Below, in pieces: positions 11,094 to 21,947 of a stretch of DNA of 64,000 nt. The stretch's first letter is position 1. Every line of letters starts with the position of its first letter. The position numbers and the translations under genes were made by a program. The notes under the pieces are model-generated. The model was not told the DNA's origin. It made no database searches and was given only the letters and a program-made list of their open reading frames with translations. The DNA is taken from assembly GCA_009602735.1 (NCBI GenBank), contig WELA01010273.1, positions 282,011 to 346,010 of the forward strand, in the 5' to 3' direction. The DNA is from Mesotaenium endlicherianum (Eukaryota; Streptophyta; Zygnematophyceae; Zygnematales; Mesotaeniaceae).

Positions 11094-11108
11094 TGGTATC
11101 GAAGCGAG
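11094..11108 (+). other. Primer binding site of Gypsy-2
   Basis: TGGTATCGAAGCGAG lies two bases after the LTR end. The first seven bases TGGTATC match the complement of the 3' end of plant initiator tRNA-Met, the usual primer for plant Ty3/gypsy and Ty1/copia elements. Confidence 0.8.
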
Positions 11109-11128
11109 GCTAGTTTGCATATTATATT

Positions 11129-12160
11129 ATGGAGTCGCAGCCGGCAGCTGGGGGAGGCAAACATGTCGAGCATGTTGAGCGCGCGGGGCAGCAGGCAGCA
11201 CCAACAATGACCAAAGAGCAACAAGAGATGCAGGCGATGCTAAGACAAATGGCAAATGCAATTGGAGGAGAAGTCTACACCCAGTTTCAACAAAATATGC
11301 GCGCGGAGGTGGAGAGAATGGTGCGAGTTGTTATGGGGAACGCCGCTTCGACGAGTTCGGCACCTGCACCTGTTGTACCACCGATTCATGTTAACCCAGT
11401 GGTGCAACCAGTTATTCCACCCGCATCAGGAGTGCGTGCGCCTAAGCCTGAAGTTTATACTGGAGAGCGTGGATCGCCGCCTGTTCATCAATGGATTTTT
11501 GGAGTGAAGAAGTTTATGGAGTATTCTGCGCTCACGCCCGACAGGCAAGTCGCCTTTGTCATAACTTTGCTGCAGAAGAGTGCTGGAGCTTGGTATGAAC
11601 GAGAAGAGCAGCTGTCTGGAGTTCCTGCTACTGTTGATCAGCTATTTGAAGGCTTGAAGAGGCAATTTCAACCTATTGCACCCGAGGCTACCGCTCGAGA
11701 TCTATTGGTGCGCCTTCGTCAACGAGGAAGCGTTCAAGAGTATGTATCGCGCTTCAACGAGCTGGTGCTTCAATGTCCATCCATGCACGAGTCGGAGATG
11801 ATGGACAAGTTCAAGAGGGGACTCAAGCCAACTGTGGCCAAGGAAGTGGCGCTCAAGGACCCTACCAGTCTTGGAGAAATGATGGCATTGGCAACAAGGG
11901 TCGACGCTGTGGAGTATAGTCAGAGGCAGTGGGGCAGCCACAACTTTGGAGGATATCGACACTTTGGATCTCAAGCGCCAAGCACGAGTGTTCAAGGTCC
12001 AGTACCCATGGAGTTGGGACTTGTGCAGTACCAGCGCAGGCAGCAGAATTTCAAGCCGAGAGGACCGTGCTATAGTTGCGGCAAGCTTGGACATCTGGCT
12101 CGAGACTGTCATGTGAAGGCGAAGCAACCTCAACAGCAGGAAAAAGGAGGACGCCAGTAA
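11129..12160 (+). CDS. Gypsy-2 Gag
   Basis: A 343-residue capsid/nucleocapsid polyprotein of a chromovirus. The ATG at 11129 is the first in frame after the PBS. The N terminus (about 1-110) is glutamine- and proline-rich. The Retrotrans_gag core runs about 115-250 ([48 protein letters not shown]). A CCHC zinc knuckle [14 protein letters not shown] lies near 312-325. Gag assembles the virus-like particle and packages element RNA in the cytoplasm. It overlaps the pol frame by about 85 bases in a different frame, an arrangement used by Ty3/gypsy elements that make Gag-Pol by programmed frameshifting; whether this happens here is inferred. Confidence 0.92.
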   Translation: MESQPAAGGGKHVEHVERAGQQAAPTMTKEQQEMQAMLRQMANAIGGEVYTQFQQNMRAEVERMVRVVMGNAASTSSAPAPVVPPIHVNPVVQPVIPPASGVRAPKPEVYTGERGSPPVHQWIFGVKKFMEYSALTPDRQVAFVITLLQKSAGAWYEREEQLSGVPATVDQLFEGLKRQFQPIAPEATARDLLVRLRQRGSVQEYVSRFNELVLQCPSMHESEMMDKFKRGLKPTVAKEVALKDPTSLGEMMALATRVDAVEYSQRQWGSHNFGGYRHFGSQAPSTSVQGPVPMELGLVQYQRRQQNFKPRGPCYSCGKLGHLARDCHVKAKQPQQQEKGGRQ

Positions 12161-15100
12161 GTCGTTCTGGGGTGTCTACTGGCGTGAAGACGAGAACTCA
12201 CAAGGAGGTTATCCCCAGGAGCCTGCCGAGAAGCAAAGGACGAGACGTTGACAAGCCTATCATCGTGGAAGGAGTGGTCGACGGCAACAAGGCGAAGTGT
12301 ATGGTCGACAGTGGCGCAAGTGCAAACTTTGTGCACAAGAAGCTGGTGAAAGAGTGGCGAATCCCTGTGCAGAAGCATTATGAGCCTAAGGAGGCAATTT
12401 TGGCGAATGGGCAGAGACTCAAGTGTGGTGCACCTACGGAAGCTATTCACGTGGAAGTAGCGGGGCACCGGAGTAAGGAAGTTATGGAGCAGGCAGAGTT
12501 GGGTCACCATGAGGTGATATTGGGCCGACCATGGCTGAGGAAAGCCAACCCTCAAGTGCACTGGAGCACAGGACAAGTGAAAGTCCAAGGGCGTGATGGT
12601 CGAATGGAGACAGCGAAACAGGTGGAGGTAGATACGACCACAAGTAACTGTCTTCTGTCGAGCCTGCAAGTTAAGAAGCTATGCAGGGCGAATCAGGTGA
12701 AGGAGATGTACCTTGTTTCGGTGGCCCTGGCCAGGTCATCAGATGGAGCAAGCGTGAATCCTAACAGCCTGGGCGAATGTACATCGCCGGAGGAGCAAGT
12801 AGTGGTGTCTGATCCCCTTGCTCAGAAGGAGCAGAGCCCAACTGCTCAAGAGAAGAAGCCTGCTGAGATGCCTGCCCAAATTAAGGCGCTGTTGGAGGAG
12901 TTCAAGTGCGTATTTCCTGAGGAGCTACCTGCAGGATTACCTCCACAGAGAGCTATGGAGCACAAGATTGAGTTGGAACCAGGGAGCAAGCCACCAGTGA
13001 GACCCGCCTATCGACAATCGTTTGCGGAGTTGGATGAGTTGAAGAAGCAGCTGACAGAGTTATTGGAGAAGGGATTCATCCGACCCAGCGAGTCTCCATT
13101 TGCAGCGCCAGTCTTATTTGTGAAGAAGAAGGATGGGACTATGAGGATGTGTGTCGACTACCGGGCACTCAACAAGGTCACCATCAAGAACAGGTACCCA
13201 CTTCCACGAGTGGACGAGTTGATTGACAGGCTTGTCGGGGCGAAGTATTTCTCGAAGATCGATTTGAGGAGTGGCTATCACCAGGTACGGATTGCGGAAG
13301 GAGACGTTCAGAAGACTGCTTTCAGAACTCGCTATGGTTTGTTCGAGTTCACAGTCATGCCTTTTGGATTGACTAATGCACCTGCTACATTCATGGGACT
13401 CATGAATAGTATCTTCAGACCCTACTTGGACCAGTTTGTGGTGGTATTTTTGGACGACATCCTGATCTATTCGAAGACCTTGGAAGAGCATGTGGAGCAT
13501 CTGAGGAAGGTGTTGGAGGTCTTGAGAGATCAAAAGCTGTATGGGAAGATGAGCAAGTGCGACTTCTGTCTCAAGGAGGTCGAGTTTCTTGGACACATAG
13601 TGGGAGCTGAAGGAGTCAAGGTGGAGCAGAAGAAGGTGCAAGCAGTCAGAGATTGGCCGGTACCTGCTGATATTCATCAACTCAGGAGTTTCCTCGGCAT
13701 GGCGAATTATTATCGACGTTTCATTGAAGGATTTGCCAAGGTGTGTGCACCGCTCACGGACATGTTGAAGAAGCAGGAGAAGTGGCTATGGGGTGACAAG
13801 GAGCAGCAAGCCTTTGAGAAGATTAAGGAGCTGTTGACACAGGCACCTGTGTTGGCAATTGCCAGTCCAGAGCTTCCTTTCACCATCATCACGGACGCAT
13901 CAAACTTTGCAGTGGGAGCCATTCTTCTCCAGGACCAGGGCAAAGGATTGCAGCCTGTGGCATATGAGAGCAGGAAGTTGAGTCCTGCTGAGCAGAACTA
14001 TGCAGCACACGAGCGGGAGATGTTGGCTATTATCCAGGCTTTGAGGATTTGGCGATGTTATGTGGACGGCCGGAAGGTGTTCATCAAGACCGACCACAAG
14101 AGCTTGGAGAAGTTTATGACGCAGCCAACGTTGACACCAAGACAGGCAAGGTGGATGGAGTTTCTGCAACAGTTCGACCACAAGATTGAGTACTTACCTG
14201 GGAAGATCAACCCTGCAGACGCTTTATCCAGGAGGTGTGACCTTGCAGCTGTCTCAGTCATCAAGGAGAATATGGACTTCAAGGAGAAGCTTCAGAGAGG
14301 TTATGAGGAGGACCCAGAGTTTGCTGATGGTGGAGCAGCTGAGTCCAACTCGAGTATGCAGAAGAAGGACGGCATATGGTATTATGGTGATTCCAAGAGA
14401 GTGGTGGTACCTGACATCAAGGAGCTACGAGACTTACTACTTGCGGAGCATCATGACTGCTTATATGCTGGACACTTTGGAAGCGAGAAGACGGCAAGCG
14501 TGCTGAAGCGGGAATACTACTGGAGAAATATGGACAAGGACATCGAGGAGTGGATCAGGAGTTGCGATGCGTGCCAGAGAAACAAGACACCAAATCAAAA
14601 GAAGGGAGGTACATTGCGGCCCCTGCCTATTCCAGAGTATCCTTGGGAGCAGATTGCTATGGACTTCATCACATCGTTACCAGTCAGTGGTCAAGGGCAC
14701 GATGCAGTATGGGTAGTGTCTGACAGACTCAGCAAGATGGCTCACTTCATTCCCATGAAGGAGACTTCTACGGCAGCAGATGTGGCACGGCTATTCTTTG
14801 ATCATATTTTTAGGCTACATGGGTTGCCGAAGGTGATTGTTTCAGATCGAGATCCAAGGTTTACTAGCAACTTTTGGCGGTCATTGTTTACTTTGATGGG
14901 GACCAAGCTGAGTATGAGCACTTCCTATCACCCTCAGACAGATGGGCAGAGTGAGAGGCTCAACAGAACTCTGCAAGAGGTGCTCAGGAGTTTCACTATG
15001 GAAGACCCTTCAGAGTGGGACAAGAAGCTACCAGGGTTGGAGTTTGCCTACAACAACAGCATGCAGGGATCGACCAAGCAGTCACCATTCGCTATGGTTT

Positions 15101-15759
15101 ATGGGAGAGAAGTATATCATCCAGGGAACATCTTGTTGGAGAAGGCCAAGGAGACTCAGGTTCCTACTACACAAGCTTTTATGGAGCAGATGGCCAAGAC
15201 TTGGGATATGGCGAAGACGTGTATTCGGAAGGCACAGGAAGAGCAGGTCAAGCATGCTAACAAGCACAGGAGGGAAGTGACATTCCATGTGGGCGACAAA
15301 GTACTCTTGTCCACAGAGAACCTACCTTTCACAGGCAAGAGGAAACTGCGGGCACGGTTTACAGGTCCCTTTGTAGTGCTCAAGCAGGTGAATCCAGTGG
15401 CCTACAAGTTGGAACTTCCTTCAGGCTGGCGTATCCATGATGTGTTCCATGTCAGTTGTCTACGGCCATACGTTGACCCGAATGAAGGACATCCAGGACG
15501 ACTACCTACACCGCCACCACCGGTCGAGATCGATGATGTATTGGAGTATGAAGTGGAGGCGATTGTCGGCGATCGACGAGTCAAGCGAGGTCAACGATTT
15601 GTCCAAGAGTATCTGGTCAAGTGGAAAGGCTACCATGCGGACGACAACACTTGGGAGCCAGAGGCCAACTTGACTCATTGTAAGAGTAAGTTGAGACGTT
15701 ATCTGCAGAATGCGTCGAGGACGTCGCATCTTGAGGAGGGGGATGATGTAAGGTCATAG
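12076..15759 (+). CDS. Gypsy-2 Pol polyprotein: protease, RT, RNase H, integrase, chromodomain
   Basis: A long open frame of 1227 codons. Aspartic protease: [15 protein letters not shown] at about residues 76-90. Reverse transcriptase: [20 protein letters not shown] near 352, [12 protein letters not shown] near 430 and the catalytic [10 protein letters not shown] near 457. RNase [18 protein letters not shown] near 601. Integrase: an HHCC zinc-binding region near 790-835 ([24 protein letters not shown]) and a DD35E core with [17 protein letters not shown] and [12 protein letters not shown] near 860-965. Chromodomain: [13 protein letters not shown] and [19 protein letters not shown] near 1156-1200. 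The chromodomain is known in this family to steer integration to histone-marked chromatin. The frame opens without an ATG inside the end of gag, consistent with expression as a Gag-Pol fusion. The element looks whole. Confidence 0.95.
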   Translation: MRQAWTSGSRLSCEGEATSTAGKRRTPVSRSGVSTGVKTRTHKEVIPRSLPRSKGRDVDKPIIVEGVVDGNKAKCMVDSGASANFVHKKLVKEWRIPVQKHYEPKEAILANGQRLKCGAPTEAIHVEVAGHRSKEVMEQAELGHHEVILGRPWLRKANPQVHWSTGQVKVQGRDGRMETAKQVEVDTTTSNCLLSSLQVKKLCRANQVKEMYLVSVALARSSDGASVNPNSLGECTSPEEQVVVSDPLAQKEQSPTAQEKKPAEMPAQIKALLEEFKCVFPEELPAGLPPQRAMEHKIELEPGSKPPVRPAYRQSFAELDELKKQLTELLEKGFIRPSESPFAAPVLFVKKKDGTMRMCVDYRALNKVTIKNRYPLPRVDELIDRLVGAKYFSKIDLRSGYHQVRIAEGDVQKTAFRTRYGLFEFTVMPFGLTNAPATFMGLMNSIFRPYLDQFVVVFLDDILIYSKTLEEHVEHLRKVLEVLRDQKLYGKMSKCDFCLKEVEFLGHIVGAEGVKVEQKKVQAVRDWPVPADIHQLRSFLGMANYYRRFIEGFAKVCAPLTDMLKKQEKWLWGDKEQQAFEKIKELLTQAPVLAIASPELPFTIITDASNFAVGAILLQDQGKGLQPVAYESRKLSPAEQNYAAHEREMLAIIQALRIWRCYVDGRKVFIKTDHKSLEKFMTQPTLTPRQARWMEFLQQFDHKIEYLPGKINPADALSRRCDLAAVSVIKENMDFKEKLQRGYEEDPEFADGGAAESNSSMQKKDGIWYYGDSKRVVVPDIKELRDLLLAEHHDCLYAGHFGSEKTASVLKREYYWRNMDKDIEEWIRSCDACQRNKTPNQKKGGTLRPLPIPEYPWEQIAMDFITSLPVSGQGHDAVWVVSDRLSKMAHFIPMKETSTAADVARLFFDHIFRLHGLPKVIVSDRDPRFTSNFWRSLFTLMGTKLSMSTSYHPQTDGQSERLNRTLQEVLRSFTMEDPSEWDKKLPGLEFAYNNSMQGSTKQSPFAMVYGREVYHPGNILLEKAKETQVPTTQAFMEQMAKTWDMAKTCIRKAQEEQVKHANKHRREVTFHVGDKVLLSTENLPFTGKRKLRARFTGPFVVLKQVNPVAYKLELPSGWRIHDVFHVSCLRPYVDPNEGHPGRLPTPPPPVEIDDVLEYEVEAIVGDRRVKRGQRFVQEYLVKWKGYHADDNTWEPEANLTHCKSKLRRYLQNASRTSHLEEGDDVRS
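15733..15743 (+). other. Polypurine tract of Gypsy-2
   Basis: gaggaggggga immediately precedes tga and the 3' LTR start TGTAAGG. It primes plus-strand DNA synthesis in this class of element. It lies inside the last codons of the pol frame. Confidence 0.75.
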
Positions 15760-16490
15760 GTTTATAAAGTGCATTTTTGAGTTTCATGAAAGTATGTTTT
15801 GATTGTATAGTAGTGTAGAGTGCATTTTTGTGGTCATTTTGATATAAAGTTCATCGAATTTGGTCAAGTATTGAGAGAGTTATGGATTTCCGAAGTTTAA
15901 TTAGTTTTGAGGTCGGTTGACGATTGTCCTTAATTCGCGGTGAGCGCGACCGTCGGATTGACCGACAGCGTCGAGCGATCTGGCCCGTTAGAATGAACTC
16001 GAACCTTCACGTAAGTTCGGCTGACGCGGAGTGCCGACTAGGTCGATTTACCTAGAAGTTTCGGTTTAGCCTAGCGCGTCTAAGATAGAATATTCTAGTA
16101 ATGTTGATGCATGTATGTGGACGTCAATTCGGCCCGACACGTCAGATTAGACTAATCTGGCTTACTCACGAATGTTCTGGAGGGGACGATTTGACGAACA
16201 CTGAGGAAAATCCGTAGCTTCCTCCTAGGGGGAGCACTTAGGCAGAAAATTATAAATAGGCATAACTTATTTGTTTCTTATCAATTTTCACTTCTGTAAA
16301 TTTCTACGGGTTTGTAATGACAAGGCCTTTCATCCTACATCATTTGTGAGCAGTTTCCTGCTACTCAAAATGTATAGTAATTTTCCTAAGCTTTGTTAGT
16401 GATATGCCGCTGCACTCTCTAGTATGATGGCAACTAGTTCCTTTCCTCGTGAGTCACTACGCTTCCACTAGGGCACTCTGCCCCTTTTCA
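15747..16490 (+). repeat. 3' LTR of Gypsy-2
   Basis: Runs from TGTAAGGTCATAGG to CCCCTTTTCA, 744 bp, matching the 5' LTR with about a dozen differences by eye. It is followed directly by the target duplication gtagt and by element D sequence. Confidence 0.95.
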
Positions 16491-17568
16491 GTAGTCCATT
16501 GCCCAATCATGTTGCCAAAGATCTTGACTGCCTCTGTCTTTCTAACCTTGTGGATAATGTCCATAACAACCTGCTCTAGAAGTCCCGAACAACTTCCCTT
16601 TCCCATAGCATATAGTTCCCGCCAAAGAGAGCCGGTGGCGAAGTCTCTAATCATTCCAGCTCCTCCTTTGGTGAAAGCTCGTGACTCAGGATTGGCTGTG
16701 AAGGTAGGCAGAACCTCCCTTGGTTTCCCTGGTTTATTCATGCCATACTGAGGGTAGGTATCCCTCCTTGCCAATGAATTACTCCCAGCATTTCTCCCAC
16801 GCATCGTGCGTTAGGTGGTCGTTGTGAGGTAGTCTCCATAGCCCTCAAATGTTCGATGAGCATACCATTTGTCCAAAATGTTCTGGCTCGTTGAGAAAGC
16901 CCCCCATACCTTGCGCCGTTTAGCATGGCATGATGCCCCAAGGTGGAGTCAAAAATCAGCCATGGAGCCCCTGGCTTCATCTCCTTGTAATCCAATTCTG
17001 GGTGCACATTCTCAATCACAAACACAGGTGGCTGGCGTTGGCATTCTTGCAATGACTAGATAATTTTCACCATCTTTCCCCAATGTTGTGTTCTGTGATT
17101 ATTGAATTCCCTTTTCATTCCGGCTTGAGAAAATGGTTGGTAAGGAAATCCAACAAATACCCAATCAATCCGGTATGGATGCAGGTTTTCCAACCTAACG
17201 TTCATGATGCATTCGTCAGCCATACGCTCCACGTGTTGGTAGGCTAACGTCAACTTCTTGACTTTTATACATCTGCCGCATTTAACTCAAAGCTTCTTGA
17301 AAAGCGCAAAAAACGTTGTCGTTGTGGTCCACATTGAGGACTTTAGACACTTTAATCCCCATCTGAATGAATGCCATTGTCCCGGATCCTTGTCCACCAA
17401 ATATTTCCAAGACCACCACTCCAATTTCTCGGAAGGATTTTCCATCCGGATAGTGGATATAGGCTCCACTCCTGGCATCAAATTCAATGCTGAAGTGACC
17501 GGATAAGGCACACGTAGCAGCTCTAGCGGGCCATGATTAGAGTTACTCATCTTTTCCAGTTGCGCCAT
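16491..17568 (-). pseudogene. Element D: cytosine-5 DNA methyltransferase region (broken)
   Basis: The minus strand encodes recognisable C5-methyltransferase motifs in the family's order: a motif IV-like QPFSQAG segment, a motif VI segment PPVFVIENV, a motif VIII segment GARYGGLSQRARTFWTN, and a target-recognition/C-terminal segment with LPTFTANPESRAF and GAGMIRDFATGSLW. The last part resembles the corresponding GMIIDLETGMF segment of the methyltransferase in element F, so the two are related but well diverged. In living members such enzymes transfer a methyl group from S-adenosylmethionine to cytosine C5. The gene lies downstream of D's aspartic protease, the same order as in F. Broken (three or more breaks) and next to the Gypsy-2 insertion. 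A host methyltransferase pseudogene is less likely, given the protease and CCHC gag upstream on the same strand. Confidence 0.75.
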
Positions 17569-17681
17569 CCTGTGTGGCTAACAGACCAATAATAGCGACA
17601 TGTTGATGCTGGAGTAAGCCTCTTCCTCCATCTTCATCAAGTTGTCATAGAATTCTGGATACCCGATAGTTCCACAAAAGT

Positions 17682-19110
17682 CTAGGATCCCATAGCTTGT
17701 TTCACTATGGCAGACCATCTCACAGGAAACTCTCGTGCTGGTTGGTAGGTCACTTTTTGCTTCTGCAAATCAATGACCATACCCAAAGGAATCAGTGCAT
17801 CTGTTCCCAGTAGTATGTCATAATTCTCTTCTTCTGACACTGTGCATTTGATCCACAATGACGCCTCCTCAGGTTTTCCCGAATTTACTATAAGTTTGTA
17901 ATGAGTCAATTCATTTTCTATTTAATTAATTGCATGTACAAATACAACAATAAATGGGTATTATGTCAAGATACTCACATGTGCGAGTTCATCTAAATGA
18001 CTGTTTGTCGATGTAATGCGAGTTTACTTACTTTGTCAAAAAGGTCTGCAGGATGACTTTTGTATCATAGTGTAGTTTGCTGAGATTTATACATCAATTA
18101 TATAGGATATAATATCAATAGGTTGACATATAGTAAGCTCGCTTGATATTAGTCAATATACTTAGCTTCAGTACGCTGAGGATAGACATATTCATTTAGA
18201 TTGTTATTTGTAGATTGGCACATGTGACCGTAGTATACTGAAAGTCGGGAGGTCGACTGAGATTCGGTGAACCGATGTCCTACTAGTGTGGTTAACTTCT
18301 AGGTGGGCGAAGTCGTCGTCAGTCAACTGAACAGTTAGGACTTCAGTCGATCGACCAATTAATATGGTCGTTATACCTAGATCCGTGGGTCCCAAACTTA
18401 ACGGGTTTCCCACGAAACGGCGCACCTTGCGTCGTGGTCAACCAGGTGGTCACCAGGCACATAGCAGGCTGGGATCTCGTGGTCCCTCATTCTGGACAGT
18501 AGGCTTTACAGTCGATTTTCTACTTGCAAGTCATGTGTGCACTTTTGGGTTCGTTCTAATGACCAGCCTTCACGGAAATTGGCATGGCTGCTTCGTCTGC
18601 GCTCCAAATGGAGCAAACTAGGACTTTTCGGAAAGGTCTCGTCCAGATGCATCCATTGCCGTTAAGTTTGTGCAATTTAGAGTAGTATAAACAGAGTATG
18701 CCTTCTGACATTTCGGGGTCACACCGCAGACAGATTCTATGGTTTTGCACCTAAGTCAGTGGGATGTGTTTAGCTACTTTATGGTCATCTGCATGAGAGT
18801 GCCTTTGCTATTCAGTCCCCTGATGTTGTGTATGTGCTTACACATGCTTGTATGCCTGGTAGGCAAGGGGCCATGAGTTTCTAAAGGAGAAGCTCTAGTC
18901 CTCAATTTGAATAAGCAAGATTCGTTTCAAAGTTTCACAGGCTTGCGAGTAATTCCACAAGACTTGAAAATTTGCCTTGATGCGGTCCTCAATTAGAAAG
19001 GGCTCTCTTGCAGATCTTTTGCAGTCAATCCCAGAACTTTCAAGGCTCGTTTTTCCAAGATGACTAATTGTGCGTCCGTATCTAATAGAATGTTAGGAGC
19101 AACCCAGTTG
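17682..19110 (-). pseudogene. Element D: retroviral-type aspartic protease region, split by a solo LTR-C
   Basis: Minus strand. The N-terminal half (about 18985-19110) carries the active-site region followed by QLVILEKRALKVLGLTAKDL, which aligns with QPVLISLRYFRLLGLSSADL of the protease in element F. The C-terminal half (17682-17896) contains NYDILLGTDALIPLGMVIDL, matching TFDVLLGQDVLFPID of F. Solo LTR-C lies between them with an exact 5-bp duplication. Proteases of this type cleave Gag-Pol polyproteins. Broken fossil. Confidence 0.7.
17897..18929 (+). mobile_element. Solo LTR-C (copy 1) inside element D
   Basis: Begins TGTAATGAGTCAATTC and ends AGATTCGTTTCA. It is flanked by aagtt at 17892-17896 and 18930-18934, an exact 5-bp target duplication. 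It matches the solo LTR at 37884-39139 over most of its length, including TAATATGGTCGTTATACC, but is about 220 bp shorter. Strand is given by the match to the TG...CA orientation used for the other copies. No coding content. Confidence 0.9.
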
Positions 19111-20121
19111 TTGAACTTTAATACACCCTCCTTTAATACTCCACTCTTACAGTGTTGAAATTTGCGGGGAAAGAGGCGCTGTTTGCACCTTCTTCAGCTG
19201 TATCCAGCTGTCGCTCGACCTCTTCGACCATAAAAGAAAATGCAATATGCAAGTCAGCGAGTGAGATCATAGGTGTATGCATCCGGTGTTTCCTTAGAGC
19301 TTTCAGCTTATCCAGCAAAAAATTGAACGTCTTGCGTGGCCCAATCCTGGCTTGGCGTAGCTGAGCAAGGTGATCCGAAAGGTTTAGGAAGCTTCCCAGC
19401 GTTCTTAGGTACCAATCAATTATGATCTGCTCGCTCGTTGGCCATTGAAGTCGTAACCTTTTCAGGCATCAACTTCTCGATTTGCAGACCGTTTTCTCTG
19501 CCACATCGGCATCATAGTAGACATTGGGTGCGTTTAGCTTCGCAAATTGAGCTTTCAAATCAGCAATCTCAGCACTCATAGCATCAAACTTTTGATTTTC
19601 CTTGCGGTCACGAGAGTTATCTTTTCCTTTCTTTCACCTTTTTCTGCCTCTTTCGTGGTAGCATTAGCCCATGGTGGCTAAAATTTGGATTTTTAGACCA
19701 GCACTCATCTCCTGAGTGTCCCTTTTTGCTGCAATGTGCGCATACCTGCGCTTTGCTAGCAGATAGTTGCTTTGCGTCCAAGTACGAACAATCTCTCTTC
19801 TAATGTCCTCATTTTCGGCAAAATTCCAACAACCTTTTGCTGCCTCAGCAGTGTTGGCGTGCTTAGCAAACTTATTGAAAGACCCGCTCTTCTTCTTAAA
19901 TTGAAAATTAGAGCTGTTGGCCTTAGGAGGAGAGGATTCCTTTTTATTTTCTCAGGAGCCATAAGCGTCCTGGAAGCCTCCTTACACCCTTTTACCTTCC
20001 TTGACATTGCGTGCTATTTCAACAGTTTCGTCGATGTCCCAGTCGATTCCGCGTCTTGCGGATAGGTTTGGCCTGACTTCACGATCGTTTGCAAAGATAT
20101 GGCAAGGCTCGTCACCCGACG
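18935..20121 (-). pseudogene. Element D: gag region with CCHC zinc knuckle (broken)
   Basis: Reading on the minus strand, a lysine/serine-rich segment (KANSSNFQFKKKSGSFNKFA) precedes a zinc knuckle CAHCSKKGHSGDEC at about 19700-19745. A charged helical stretch follows (SLADLHIAFSFMVEEVERQL near 19200-19260) before the protease. This is the order expected of a Gag nucleocapsid region. Gypsy-3 interrupts it at 20127. Broken in several places. Confidence 0.55.
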
Positions 20122-20126
20122 GTCAC

Positions 20127-20629
20127 TGTAGTGATTTGAGTTATTATATATTAGTTCGCATATATTTTAATGTTTTCAAATATATTTGGAGTAGTATTGT
20201 GTGGATTCAAGTGTGAATAGGTACTCTAGTGACTTGGTTCATGTCCTTTGAACCTTCTAAGGCATTTTCGAAGTTAGAGGAAAGACCTAGAAGAACTCCA
20301 CGTGGCAAAAGTCAAATGTGCCCTTTTTAGGTCAAAAGGACATGTGTACATTATTCTAGAAAGAGGTGGCAAGTTTTGGGATGTGTTGGGTGCCAACACA
20401 TCAACATACACCTTCCTAGAAATTACTTATTTAGCAAGTATATAAACAAGAGCTAGAACATAGAAAGACATTCCAGAATCACTCTTGTACTTGCCAAAAT
20501 CCAGAAATATATTAACTTTCAAGAAGCCATCTCTCTTTCAAGAAGCTACCACTTGTGTTCAAAGATCCTTGTCTTGAATAGATAAAGTATTCTGTTTTAC
20601 TAAGTACTTTATCTATCTGTTTCACTACA
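20127..20629 (+). repeat. 5' LTR of Gypsy-3
   Basis: Begins TGTAGTGATTTGAG and ends GTTTCACTACA, 503 bp, matching the 3' LTR at 26304-26806. A TATA-like agtatataaacaag at about 20436 probably marks the promoter. Confidence 0.95.
20436..20449 (+). promoter_or_regulatory. Candidate TATA box in the Gypsy-3 5' LTR
   Basis: agtatataaacaag lies about 190 bp before the LTR end and is repeated in the 3' LTR. It is a good plant-type TATA match, consistent with a U3 promoter. Transcription is not shown. Confidence 0.5.
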
Positions 20630-20630
20630 G

Positions 20631-20645
20631 TGGTATCGGAGCTAG
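20631..20645 (+). other. Primer binding site of Gypsy-3
   Basis: TGGTATCGGAGCTAG starts two bases after the LTR end. The first seven bases match the complement of the plant initiator tRNA-Met 3' end. Confidence 0.85.
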
Positions 20646-20666
20646 GCACTTTGGTAGCACAAGAAG

Positions 20667-21947
20667 ATGGCCGATCCTCAAGACCAACAGCAAGCTTTCG
20701 AAGGAAGCCCTTCCTCTCCAAGACACCCTCCTCCAGCGCCGATGGGAGAGCCCACTCAAGAAAATCTGCAACAACAAGAAGCACCACAAGGAGGAGCACA
20801 CCCTCCTCCAGCGTCGATGGGAGAGCCTACTCAAGGAAATCTGCAACAACAAGAAGCACCACAAGGAGGAGCACCGTCAAATCCCGTGGCAGCCGCTATA
20901 GCAAAGTTGACCCCACCACAAGGAGTTCCCGCAAATGAGTGGGCAGCCTTCCTAATGACCGTCCACAACCAAGTGGGCTTGGCCACCTATGAAGCAACCG
21001 TGCAAGCGTCAAGAGAAGCTATGGCTGCCATGGTTGCCCCTATTGCGAGCAATGCTCAAAATCCAGCCCCGGCTCAAGCGCCTCCACAAGAGCCAACGAG
21101 AGCAAGGAAACTCATCAAGCCCGGCAAACCCGACACTTTCAACCCCGGGAAAGGTGCCAACCTGAATTTATGGCTCTACCAAGTGGAGACGTACCTCGCG
21201 TTCCTTGAAGTACCCGAGGAGGACTACGTTCCCTTTGCCGTTACCTTACTTAGAGGAGCAGCAACATCATGGTGGCGTAACTATCAAGCGGCTATATATC
21301 AAGCTATGGCGCACCCCATGCTCGGCCAAGAGCCCCCACCATCATATGCAAGATGGGCAGATTTTCGTGAGGCCCTCAAGAAGCAATTCATGCCCATCAA
21401 TGCGGAGAAGATTGCCCGAGGAAAGCTCCACCATCTCAAGCAAACGACGTCCGTTCAAGAGTATACATCCAGATTTCACGCCCTCACTCTTGAGATCCCC
21501 AACATGTCTCTCGAGGAGAAGATTGACCGTTACATCTTTGGCCTCAAACCCAAGGTGGCAAAGGAAGTGGAGTTACGCGACTTGACGGACTTCTCAAAGA
21601 TCATTGAAGTGGCCCAAAAGGTGGATACCTTGGATTTCAAGCACTCCGTGCCTTCATCTTCACGGGTACCGACGACGCGGGTGTACGCAGCCCCTTCCAC
21701 ATCCGAATCTGGACCCACACCCATGGAAATCGGAGTTATTAAAAGGGACCCCGCGGCTGCCCGGAAGAGTGGAAGACCCTCCAATGACACTTATGATGCA
21801 AGAAACCAGCAAGGAGTGAAAGCAAGACTCTCCCCGGCTGAAAAAGAAGCTCTCATGACGGCTGGACTATGCTTCTATTGCAAGGAAAAGGGCCATCGTG
21901 CACTTTCATGCCCCAAAAAGTTGTCAAAAAACGGACAGCGCCGGTAG
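20667..21947 (+). CDS. Gypsy-3 Gag
   Basis: 426 residues from the first ATG after the PBS. Residues 1-75 are glutamine/proline-rich and include a 25-residue tandem duplication ([20 protein letters not shown] and its near copy). The Retrotrans_gag core is at about 150-300 ([53 protein letters not shown]). A CCHC zinc knuckle [14 protein letters not shown] is near 402-415. It forms the particle and binds RNA. It overlaps the pol frame by about 80 bases in a different frame, again suggesting Gag-Pol frameshifting as known for Ty3/gypsy elements. Confidence 0.93.
   Translation: MADPQDQQQAFEGSPSSPRHPPPAPMGEPTQENLQQQEAPQGGAHPPPASMGEPTQGNLQQQEAPQGGAPSNPVAAAIAKLTPPQGVPANEWAAFLMTVHNQVGLATYEATVQASREAMAAMVAPIASNAQNPAPAQAPPQEPTRARKLIKPGKPDTFNPGKGANLNLWLYQVETYLAFLEVPEEDYVPFAVTLLRGAATSWWRNYQAAIYQAMAHPMLGQEPPPSYARWADFREALKKQFMPINAEKIARGKLHHLKQTTSVQEYTSRFHALTLEIPNMSLEEKIDRYIFGLKPKVAKEVELRDLTDFSKIIEVAQKVDTLDFKHSVPSSSRVPTTRVYAAPSTSESGPTPMEIGVIKRDPAAARKSGRPSNDTYDARNQQGVKARLSPAEKEALMTAGLCFYCKEKGHRALSCPKKLSKNGQRR
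20724..20873 (+). repeat. 75-bp tandem duplication in Gypsy-3 gag
   Basis: Two in-frame units of 75 bp (20724-20798 and 20799-20873) differ by a few bases and give two 25-residue proline/glutamine-rich repeats. The length keeps the reading frame. Confidence 0.9.

Larger units (their letters stand above)
10337..16490 (+). mobile_element. Gypsy-2: whole-looking chromovirus with 5-bp target duplication
   Basis: A 6154-bp plus-strand element with 5' LTR (10337-11091), PBS, gag, pol, polypurine tract and 3' LTR (15747-16490). It is flanked by gtagt at 10332-10336 and 16491-16495. The LTRs differ at about a dozen sites outside an N run, roughly 2%, so insertion was fairly recent. gag and pol both look open throughout, so the element looks whole. 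It sits inside element D next to D's methyltransferase. Fragments of a close relative (element E) are at 35930-36521 and 61521-64000. Confidence 0.95.
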
